From: a virus
DNA length: 26,026 bases
IMG/VR virus record: IMGVR_UViG_3300006077_000026
Coordinates: 1 to 26,026 of that record
Direction: 5' to 3' (one strand)
The notes beneath the pieces were generated by a model that saw only the letters and a program-made list of their open reading frames with translations, made no database searches and was not told where the DNA came from. A program made the position numbers and the translations under genes. Shown here piece after piece: positions 11,546 to 18,282 of this stretch. Position 1 is the first letter of the stretch, and every line of letters begins with the position of its first letter.

Positions 11546-13024
11546 ATGGCAAAGAAAACAAATGACCCTAAAAGTAAAAAGGAAAGAGATAAGGCGTGGT
11601 ATGAAGTGGCGTGGGACGGCATGACTTCGAATAACGAAGATGACGCTAAAGCAAAGTTTGCTACAGATTATGCTGCAAAATTAAAGACCCAGGCAGAAGC
11701 CGAACAGGGTACCTTTACTGACCTAGATAACAAAAACCCTATAAAACAAGCATGGACTTCTTTTACTCATAGTAAGTTTATGAATAACCCTTACGTAGAG
11801 TTTGCATCTCCTATGGGTATGGCAAAGTATGTAGGTGATACTGCAGCTGACTTTCACTCGGCTGGACAACATGCCACCAGAGGAGAGTATGGTGATGCGA
11901 TAGACACAGCAGCAGGTGCTACTTTAAATGTTGCAGCAGGGGCAGTACTTGGTAAGGTATTCGATAAACTACCAATGCTAAGAAAGGGAGCAACTAAAGA
12001 GGCAACTAAAGGAATACAGGTAGAGACTGCGGTAATTGCGCCTAAGATGAAGCCTATGAAAGAGGGGTATCGCTTCAATGGAGCACCTACTAGAGAAGGA
12101 ATAATAAGTACTCAGCAGAGGATACGAGGGCAGCATGTGTTGGATGCTGAGTTAGAAAAAGTAAAGCAAGCAGTAAGTACTCCTGAAGGAAGAAAAAGGC
12201 TAAAGTCTTTGCACATGGACCCTGATAAAGTAAAGGACATAAAAGCAGTTTACGACCATAATTATAAGTCTGCAAATGCGTTTTATTCTCCTGATGAAAA
12301 TACGGTAAATTTTGGCCCAGTATTAACATTTAAACCGGGTACATATGAGATGGGCGATGTCAGGAGAGGTATATTGGAGCATGAATTTGGCCATGGGTTA
12401 CAGGATACATACAATAGAGGATTCAGAGATAATGTACTAAAGATGGATAGGGTTAAGAACTATTTGAAGGATTTCGAGAGTGAAATGTTTTTAAGCAGAT
12501 TTGGGCGTCCTGGACCTGTATGGGATGAGCAACGTGACGAGATAATGAAGGCAGTAAATATTAGTCCACTAGACAGAAAACTTGGTAAACTCATTCTGAA
12601 AGGAGACAAGGGATCTACTCAAAGCTTTGGAAAGGATAATACATCGCTAAGAGAAGATATACCTAGTTTTAGAGGAAAACATAAGAGTTCGGCTGATTAT
12701 TTTAGAACAGGGTCTGGCGAAAATGAGAGAATGCCTTTTTTAACAGAGACTAGGCAGGATATGCTTTCGAGAGGGGATATTAAGCATAGACACCAGAAGG
12801 TGACACCTGAGAGGGTTAAGGAAATATATGATTCCTATAAACAGTTACCATTATCTGAGCAAGGCGACAGAATATTCAATATTATTGATGGGAGTAAAAG
12901 TGAGAATTTTAAGATTCTGGCTAGAGCTTTGAATAGATTACCAGCAGCTGTAGGTGTTGGAGCAGGCCTTGGGGCATATAGTAAAGAAAAGAAAAGACGA
13001 GGAGGGATCCTTTATAAAAGATAA
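11546..13024 (+). CDS. Putative zinc metallopeptidase, virion-type, 492 aa
   Basis: Residues 279-283 read HEFGH inside R-R-G-I-L-E-H-E-F-G-H-G-L-Q, a classic HExxH zinc-binding and catalytic motif in a helix. A third ligand cannot be fixed by eye. Residues about 55-140 form a module shared with the 175-aa neighbour (Q-G-x-F-T-D, N-P-x-x-Q-x-W, H-S-K, N-P-Y-V). There is an Ala/Gly-rich hydrophobic stretch at about 125-138 and another before the end. The C-terminus is K-K-R-R-G-G-I-L-Y-K-R. I infer a protease packaged in or carried by the virion, acting either in head maturation or on host proteins after ejection. Confidence 0.75.
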   Translation: MAKKTNDPKSKKERDKAWYEVAWDGMTSNNEDDAKAKFATDYAAKLKTQAEAEQGTFTDLDNKNPIKQAWTSFTHSKFMNNPYVEFASPMGMAKYVGDTAADFHSAGQHATRGEYGDAIDTAAGATLNVAAGAVLGKVFDKLPMLRKGATKEATKGIQVETAVIAPKMKPMKEGYRFNGAPTREGIISTQQRIRGQHVLDAELEKVKQAVSTPEGRKRLKSLHMDPDKVKDIKAVYDHNYKSANAFYSPDENTVNFGPVLTFKPGTYEMGDVRRGILEHEFGHGLQDTYNRGFRDNVLKMDRVKNYLKDFESEMFLSRFGRPGPVWDEQRDEIMKAVNISPLDRKLGKLILKGDKGSTQSFGKDNTSLREDIPSFRGKHKSSADYFRTGSGENERMPFLTETRQDMLSRGDIKHRHQKVTPERVKEIYDSYKQLPLSEQGDRIFNIIDGSKSENFKILARALNRLPAAVGVGAGLGAYSKEKKRRGGILYKR

Positions 13025-13027
13025 ATT

Positions 13028-13555
13028 ATGGGAAGACTATTATATTCAAAAGGTACTCCAGACGGAGCAAGCGAAAACTTTCAAAGCATTAAAGCAAAGG
13101 CTTTGCCTGATAAACGCGTACAGTATCAATCCCCTAACCAGAAGGTGGAGGATATAGAGCTGCCGCCAGTAAAGCCTAGAATAGTTGATCTACACAGAGA
13201 TCAACTTGGGAACTATTCGGAAAAACCAAAACTGGAGTATGCAGAGGATCAGGGAGAGTTTACGGATGCGTCCAAAATAAATCCATTGGAGCAGTGGTGG
13301 GTAGATGCTAAGCACTCTAAATTATTGGATAATCCCTACGTGGACTATACCCCTTTGAGCGCTCTTAAAATGGCACCTGATATTCCATATAACTTTTACA
13401 GCGGAGGTAAAGATTTAATAAATGGTAACTACAGAAGTGGAGCTAAAAAAATGATTACAGGCTCGGTGGAGGCTGTGTTGACTGGTACAGCGGCTACGTT
13501 CCTTAAGAGACAGGCCTCAATGGCCCTTACTAGGTACTTAACTAAGAAGATATAA
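13028..13555 (+). CDS. Protein sharing a module with the metallopeptidase, 175 aa
   Basis: It begins M-G-R-L-L-Y-S-K-G, again the short terminal peptide of this gene group. Residues about 77-160 parallel residues 54-140 of the upstream 492-aa protein: D-Q-G-E-F-T-D, I-N-P-L-E-Q-W-W, K-H-S-K-L-L-D-N-P-Y-V-D, then an F-Y-S-G-G segment and a hydrophobic Ala/Gly-rich helix. It lacks the HExxH region. It is therefore a truncated paralog or a stand-alone copy of the non-catalytic module. It follows its neighbour by 3 nt and is the last gene before the promoter box at 13585. Confidence 0.7.
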   Translation: MGRLLYSKGTPDGASENFQSIKAKALPDKRVQYQSPNQKVEDIELPPVKPRIVDLHRDQLGNYSEKPKLEYAEDQGEFTDASKINPLEQWWVDAKHSKLLDNPYVDYTPLSALKMAPDIPYNFYSGGKDLINGNYRSGAKKMITGSVEAVLTGTAATFLKRQASMALTRYLTKKI

Positions 13556-13584
13556 GCTTTGTTCCTAATATTCTCTGAATTATA

Positions 13585-13596
13585 TTTAGTATTATA
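13585..13596 (+). promoter_or_regulatory. TTTAGTATTATA promoter-like box
   Basis: Identical 12-mer to the boxes at 8581 and 22331, 46 nt before the start at 13642. It probably drives the nuclease-to-connector operon. Confidence 0.6.
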
Positions 13597-13641
13597 TTAA
13601 TATGAGCTATACTGAAATAGCTAATATGAAAAATAAGAGAT

Positions 13642-14556
13642 ATGTATGTACCAGAGAATAAAGAAAAGATATTTGTTGAAGGTGTAGAGGTTCAGAACGT
13701 GAGCCCAGACGGTAAGGTTATATTTATCGAAGACACTCACAAATACTACCACATAGACGATATAAAGGACGGAAAGCTTGTTCCTTTTAACAAGAGTAAG
13801 TATAAATTCAAATCTCCTACAGGAATAATCAGTGACTTTCACGAGCACTTCGACGCTATACCTATAAGTGAGAAATACGTCAAAAAACATAATCTAGATA
13901 TTACTGCAGAGGAATTGCGAGAGCAATGGGCAGAAAAAGCAAGAGTGGCCAGCGATAGAGGGTCGCTCTTACATAGTTTAGGGGAAAGCATATTTGACGG
14001 CTGGGATTTTGGGGAATTACCAGATCTCCCACAGGTAGGTAATTTAATGAATGCATTAGAAGAAGTATATAAAGGTAATTGGCAACTAGCTAAGACTGAG
14101 GTACTTGTGTATAACACAGGATTCAAGATAGCGGGACAAGCAGATATACTTTTAAAAAGACCAATAGATTCTGGGTTCGAGTATGGAATATTTGACTACA
14201 AGTTTTTAAAGGAAGCCCTAAGTAAGAAAAGTTTCTATAACCCTAGAACTAGACAGTACAAGAAAATGTTTGGTCCCTTCAGGCATTTACCAGATACAAA
14301 TTTTTATCACTACAGTATACAGTTAGAAATGTACCGAATGCTTATGGGAGCGTTTGGGGACAAGATAGTGGCTAAAACTCTTGTTGTGGTAACTGAAGAC
14401 GCTCACTACTTAGAAGAGTGCTTAGACATACGCTTATGGGTAGATCAGGAGGGATTCCTACAAGCTAAGTACCCTATATGGGACGGCAAGATGTATGACA
14501 GTTCTAAAGACCCGAAATATAAAAAGAATAGATATAGAATAATAGAAATAAGTTAA
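13642..14556 (+). CDS. PD-(D/E)XK nuclease, RecB/Cas4-like, 304 aa
   Basis: All core motifs of the RecB-type branch of the superfamily are visible in order: R106-G-S-L-L-H111 with E115; then G-Q-A-D168 with K-T-E-V upstream; D185-Y-K187 in F-D-Y-K; and Q227-L-E-M-Y231 (QxxxY). The metal ligands would be H111, D168 and D185, with K187 catalytic. Such enzymes are 5'-3' or structure-specific nucleases used in phage replication, recombination or DNA processing. It heads the operon that goes on to the terminase, so a role in preparing DNA for packaging or resolving branches is plausible. No helicase domain and no Fe-S cysteines are seen. Confidence 0.85.
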   Translation: MYVPENKEKIFVEGVEVQNVSPDGKVIFIEDTHKYYHIDDIKDGKLVPFNKSKYKFKSPTGIISDFHEHFDAIPISEKYVKKHNLDITAEELREQWAEKARVASDRGSLLHSLGESIFDGWDFGELPDLPQVGNLMNALEEVYKGNWQLAKTEVLVYNTGFKIAGQADILLKRPIDSGFEYGIFDYKFLKEALSKKSFYNPRTRQYKKMFGPFRHLPDTNFYHYSIQLEMYRMLMGAFGDKIVAKTLVVVTEDAHYLEECLDIRLWVDQEGFLQAKYPIWDGKMYDSSKDPKYKKNRYRIIEIS

Positions 14557-14563
14557 TAACATT

Positions 14564-14776
14564 ATGAAACATGAAAAAGTATTTTTTACAGTAGGTGATA
14601 CTGTTAGATTAAAACAGGACTTAAGATTTAAGCCTGAAATGCTTGTACAAAGCATAGATAAAAGTACCTTTGGGGAAAAGCCTACATTGTTAGGTGTAAC
14701 TTGTATATGGTTTACATCCACAGGACAATTACAAAAACATAGATTCAGTACTAAGGATCTAGAACTTATAGACTAA
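14564..14776 (+). CDS. DUF2158-like small protein, 70 aa
   Basis: The order of conserved features fits the YodC/DUF2158 family: F-T-V-G-D-T-V-R-L-K near the N-terminus, a hydrophobic strand with M-L-V-Q-S-I, then V-T-C-I-W-F-T-S-T-G-Q-L-Q (the family has V-x-C-x-W-F-D-x-x-G-x-L-Q) and a final F-S-T-K-D-L-E. These are small beta-barrel proteins of unknown biochemical role. It lies 7 nt after the nuclease gene and 5 nt before the next. Length matches the family. Function in the phage is unknown; an accessory factor for DNA or chaperone interaction is only a guess. Confidence 0.7.
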   Translation: MKHEKVFFTVGDTVRLKQDLRFKPEMLVQSIDKSTFGEKPTLLGVTCIWFTSTGQLQKHRFSTKDLELID

Positions 14777-14781
14777 ACAAC

Positions 14782-15354
14782 ATGCTAAAATTTATACTAG
14801 ATAAGGATAAGATAATTTTGTCTCCTGAGATAGTCCTGATAGATTCTCTTAAGGAGTTATATGACATGCCTAATGGACCTAAACTGCTACAGTCAATATA
14901 CTACATGCATTCGCGTGAGGATAATAATCCTTTTAGAGATCTTGACGATGTAGTTAAAGAGTCAAATGTATTTATGGCGATCTTTAAGAAGGAGTCGTTA
15001 AAGGCTTTAAAGCTTAGTAAGAAAGCGCTTGAAGTGTATAGAAGAGCTGAAGCTGATTTTTTGAAGTTTACATTAACACCAGAGTCTAGACTTAAAGACT
15101 CTATTGATCGTAAACTGGATGAGATATCTAGATTGTTAAATGATACTATACCTTCGATAGAAGAAAATGTTACCAAAAGTGGTGAAGTTAAGTTTAACTC
15201 TAACCTTACTATTATACTTAACTTATTTAGTAAGATAGAAGTAATTATGAAAGCTAGAAACACACTTGCTACCGCAATACTTAAGAATGAGAGTAAAGGT
15301 AGATTACGAGGTGGTGGATCTTCTAGTTTCCGAGAAAGAGGAGTATTTAAATAA
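14782..15354 (+). CDS. Helical protein upstream of terminase; possible TerS, 190 aa
   Basis: The protein is almost wholly alpha-helical by composition. A first globular helical region (residues 1-95) is followed by two long amphipathic helices (about 95-170) and a Gly/Arg/Ser-rich tail (residues 173-190). It sits 6 nt before the large terminase gene, where the small terminase subunit usually lies, and size and helicity fit an oligomeric TerS. No helix-turn-helix is obvious, so the assignment rests on position. Sequence conservation of TerS is poor in general. The basic tail could bind DNA or TerL. Confidence 0.5.
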   Translation: MLKFILDKDKIILSPEIVLIDSLKELYDMPNGPKLLQSIYYMHSREDNNPFRDLDDVVKESNVFMAIFKKESLKALKLSKKALEVYRRAEADFLKFTLTPESRLKDSIDRKLDEISRLLNDTIPSIEENVTKSGEVKFNSNLTIILNLFSKIEVIMKARNTLATAILKNESKGRLRGGGSSSFRERGVFK

Positions 15355-15360
15355 ACAAAG

Positions 15361-17565
15361 ATGAGGATAAATTCTAGACTGTCATACGATCCGTTTGATG
15401 CTAAAAAGGTACCTTTTTTAAAGCATGTTGGAGATAAAATATTTAATGGTAGGTTTGATGTAACTGATGCTACGAAGAAACTTCCTGGTATTGTTACTGG
15501 TGAAGAAGAGATTAAACTTCGTGACTATCTGGTTTACAGACCTTTACCTAAAGCTATTGCATCTCTGCGTATAAAACCGGAAGCTCACCCTGAAAGTTAT
15601 GAAATGCAGGAATGGTATCAGAAGGTATGGAGAGCAGTTCATGAGGGTATCCATATTGACGGGGAGTATTATAACCCTATCTTTGTATTTTGGTTAGTCC
15701 TATTTACATTCGAAGTGCAGGTATTTGACGATAAAGGTAATTTACTTCCAGATCAATCGGAGATAGGTAAACCTACATATTCTACAATCGATAGATATAT
15801 TTTTGATAACGTGTGGAAAGCCTACAAGACTAGGAAGTATGTAGCGCTAATGTCAGGTCGTGGTATTGGTAAATCCTTTATAACTGTTTGTATTACAGAG
15901 TGGTACTATACACTTTTTGATAACCAAGAGATTATTATCTCAGGTACTTCTGAAGACATTACATCTGAGGCATGGTCTAAAGTAGTAGGTTCCCTCAACT
16001 TTCTTGAGGATGCGTATCCAGGATTACGTCAGAAGAGGATAACAGACTCTGCTAAGAAGATAGTTTCTGGTGAGATTTACTATGACGAGTTTGGTAATAA
16101 GAAAGAAAGAGGAAGTCTAAACGAGATAGCTAGAATTATATATGGAGATAACCCTAACTCAACCAGGGGACGTCGTCCACACTTCCAGCACGTAGAGGAG
16201 TTCGCGGCATTTCCATCACACCCTTCTATTGGATCACTTAAAAACGTAATAGGTCAATCTAAAGGTTCTTGGTTAATTCAGGGATCTATTAAGAAAGCCT
16301 TCGTAATGTATACCGGAACGGGTGGATCTGTAAACAATAAGGATGCTGAAGATATCTTCATGAATCCTGAAGGTTTTAATATATTGCCAGTAGAGGAATG
16401 GGGAGATAAAAATCACCCTAACCAGAAGACAGGTTTATTTATACCATCTTCACTTAAGTATGGAGGCACATGGGAGTCATACGGGACGCCTGACATCGAG
16501 TTAGCTACCAAGTTGATGCTTGACTCCAGAGAACATCTAAAGTCCGATCCTGTGGCTTATACGCAAGAATTACAGGAATTCCCGATAACACTTGATGAGG
16601 TATTCTTACGTAAAGGTACTAATATATTTAATCAGGATAAGATATCTGAACAGATAGTAAATCTAAAGAATGCTAAAGAGAAGCCATGGTCTGTCGGTAA
16701 TCTAGAATACATACTAGACTCTAATGGAAATGTAGAAGGTGTAAGATTTGTTCAAGACAATAATGGTAAGTTTATAATAATAGAGAAACCACAAACATCT
16801 CCTGATGGGAATCCCTATAAAGGGCTATATGTAGGCGGGGTCGATAGTATCGATCAAGGTAATAATGACTCCCTTGTAGACGGATCTAAACTAGCCTGTG
16901 CTATAAAGAAAAGGATACCACCTAGCGGAATATTTTCTGGCACAAGTAATCTGTACGTGGCTTTCTATAATCACAGGTCTGACTCTGTTAGGTGGGATTA
17001 CGACAATATCTTAAAGTTGTCTATGTACTACAATGCACAGCTTAATGTGGAATACACAAAGATAAATATTGTTGCATATTTCCGTGAAAAGAAACAGTTC
17101 CATAGACTTATGAAAAGGCCTTCAATTGCTATAGGGTCTAATATATCTGGAGCCAAAGCGAGTATGCTAATAGGTACGCCTGTGAATGCGTCTCTTATTG
17201 ATCACCAGGATGAGAAGATTCAGACATACGTCGACGATTACTACTACCAAATACACTATCTGCCTATGTTAGAGCAGCTTAGGGATTATTCTAGGGAAGA
17301 TAGAACAGCATATGACCTTGTTATTGCGATGGGTCTTGCAGAACTAGCAGATGAGGATTTCATAGGTAAGCCTCCAATAGAAGCCTCACAGGCAAGTAAG
17401 GAACTCGAGGTATGGGGAATTTATAGAGATGCTAATGGGGCAAAACGTTGGGGAGTGATTCCTTCCAATAATAATAACGAAATAAGATCCATTTCAGAAG
17501 AAGAGTATGAATCTTTTGATGTTTCTCCTATAACCTGGGTAGAGCCGGGCACAAAAATTCAATAA
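15361..17565 (+). CDS. terL: Terminase large subunit, 734 aa
   Basis: DNA-packaging motor ATPase plus nuclease. The Walker A motif G-R-G-I-G-K-S is at residues 166-172, and a Walker B-like segment H-V-E-E with the acidic pair at 279-280 lies in F-Q-H-V-E-E-F. The C-terminal RNase H-fold nuclease has D495 in G-V-D-S-I-D and D652 in Y-D-L-V-I-A. Length and motif spacing fit large terminases of crAss-like and related phages. The motor docks on the portal to fill the head. The gene is preceded by the possible TerS and followed by a co-chaperonin and portal. Start choice: ATG six bases after the previous TAA. Confidence 0.93.
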   Translation: MRINSRLSYDPFDAKKVPFLKHVGDKIFNGRFDVTDATKKLPGIVTGEEEIKLRDYLVYRPLPKAIASLRIKPEAHPESYEMQEWYQKVWRAVHEGIHIDGEYYNPIFVFWLVLFTFEVQVFDDKGNLLPDQSEIGKPTYSTIDRYIFDNVWKAYKTRKYVALMSGRGIGKSFITVCITEWYYTLFDNQEIIISGTSEDITSEAWSKVVGSLNFLEDAYPGLRQKRITDSAKKIVSGEIYYDEFGNKKERGSLNEIARIIYGDNPNSTRGRRPHFQHVEEFAAFPSHPSIGSLKNVIGQSKGSWLIQGSIKKAFVMYTGTGGSVNNKDAEDIFMNPEGFNILPVEEWGDKNHPNQKTGLFIPSSLKYGGTWESYGTPDIELATKLMLDSREHLKSDPVAYTQELQEFPITLDEVFLRKGTNIFNQDKISEQIVNLKNAKEKPWSVGNLEYILDSNGNVEGVRFVQDNNGKFIIIEKPQTSPDGNPYKGLYVGGVDSIDQGNNDSLVDGSKLACAIKKRIPPSGIFSGTSNLYVAFYNHRSDSVRWDYDNILKLSMYYNAQLNVEYTKINIVAYFREKKQFHRLMKRPSIAIGSNISGAKASMLIGTPVNASLIDHQDEKIQTYVDDYYYQIHYLPMLEQLRDYSREDRTAYDLVIAMGLAELADEDFIGKPPIEASQASKELEVWGIYRDANGAKRWGVIPSNNNNEIRSISEEEYESFDVSPITWVEPGTKIQ

Positions 17566-17571
17566 TAATAT

Positions 17572-17579
17572 GTATTATA
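17572..17579 (+). promoter_or_regulatory. GTATTATA box before 17606
   Basis: GTATTATA with the AATAAT stretch before it resembles the TTTAGTATTATA box but lacks its 5' part. It lies 27 nt before the start of the co-chaperonin gene, in one of the few gaps of the operon. Confidence 0.35.
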
Positions 17580-17605
17580 GAGAATAGAATGTTTAATGAA
17601 TAAAT

Positions 17606-18277
17606 ATGAATAATATGTTACAAGAAGTTAAAAAGAAGAAGTTGACTACAAAGCTATCTATGGATTCTATAGAGCCAGTAGATGACTTACTATTAGTAAC
17701 TATCAAATCATGGCCAGCACAGACAAGCTCTGGGCTTATTGTGCCAGATAGTTACACAGTTATTAAGGGTGAGAAGTATATTACTGAAGTGCACTCTGTT
17801 GGGGAGAACGTTAAAATGGTTAAGCCAGGAGACGTTGTCATAGTTAGTATGTATTCCGGACACCATATTGCCACAAGCACAGGGTTTGGAAAACTAATAA
17901 GAGAAACAGATATAATTGCACATAAAAAAGAACAGAATATGATACTAGCACCAGAAACCTTTTTACCAGGAATGAACTATGTATTGGTAAAGATAGAGAA
18001 AGAAAAAGAATTAGTTACAGATGCAGGTATTGTTGTACCAGCGTCTTTCGCAGGAAATGATAAATCAAAGCAGGATGTCGCTACAGTGGTAGCAGAGGTT
18101 ATATCTGTAGGACCAACTAACGAGTACGGTAAGAAGTTTGATCAGGTTAAGCCTGGTACAAAGATCGTACTAGATTCATATGTAGGACTTGATATTCCTA
18201 ATATGGAAGTTACAGATGAGTCTATATACAGAGTAGTGTTCTCTAACGATATCCTAGGCATTATAAAAAGTAAGTAA
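17606..18277 (+). CDS. Tandem double GroES/Cpn10 co-chaperonin, 223 aa
   Basis: Two Cpn10 folds in one chain. The first (about residues 20-105) has I-E-P-V-D-D-L-L-L-V, S-S-G-L-I-V-P, V-G-E-N-V, V-K-P-G-D-V-V and D-I-I-A. The second (about 118-222) repeats these: P-G-M-N-Y-V-L-V, D-A-G-I-V-V-P, V-I-S-V-G-P, V-K-P-G-T-K-I-V-L and N-D-I-L-G-I-I. The G-I-V-V-P stretch precedes the mobile-loop position in Cpn10. Usual GroES is about 97 aa, so this is a fused pair, as in plastid Cpn20. It lies between terminase and portal, which suggests help in folding a head protein with host GroEL. Confidence 0.82.
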   Translation: MNNMLQEVKKKKLTTKLSMDSIEPVDDLLLVTIKSWPAQTSSGLIVPDSYTVIKGEKYITEVHSVGENVKMVKPGDVVIVSMYSGHHIATSTGFGKLIRETDIIAHKKEQNMILAPETFLPGMNYVLVKIEKEKELVTDAGIVVPASFAGNDKSKQDVATVVAEVISVGPTNEYGKKFDQVKPGTKIVLDSYVGLDIPNMEVTDESIYRVVFSNDILGIIKSK

Positions 18278-18282
18278 ACGCA

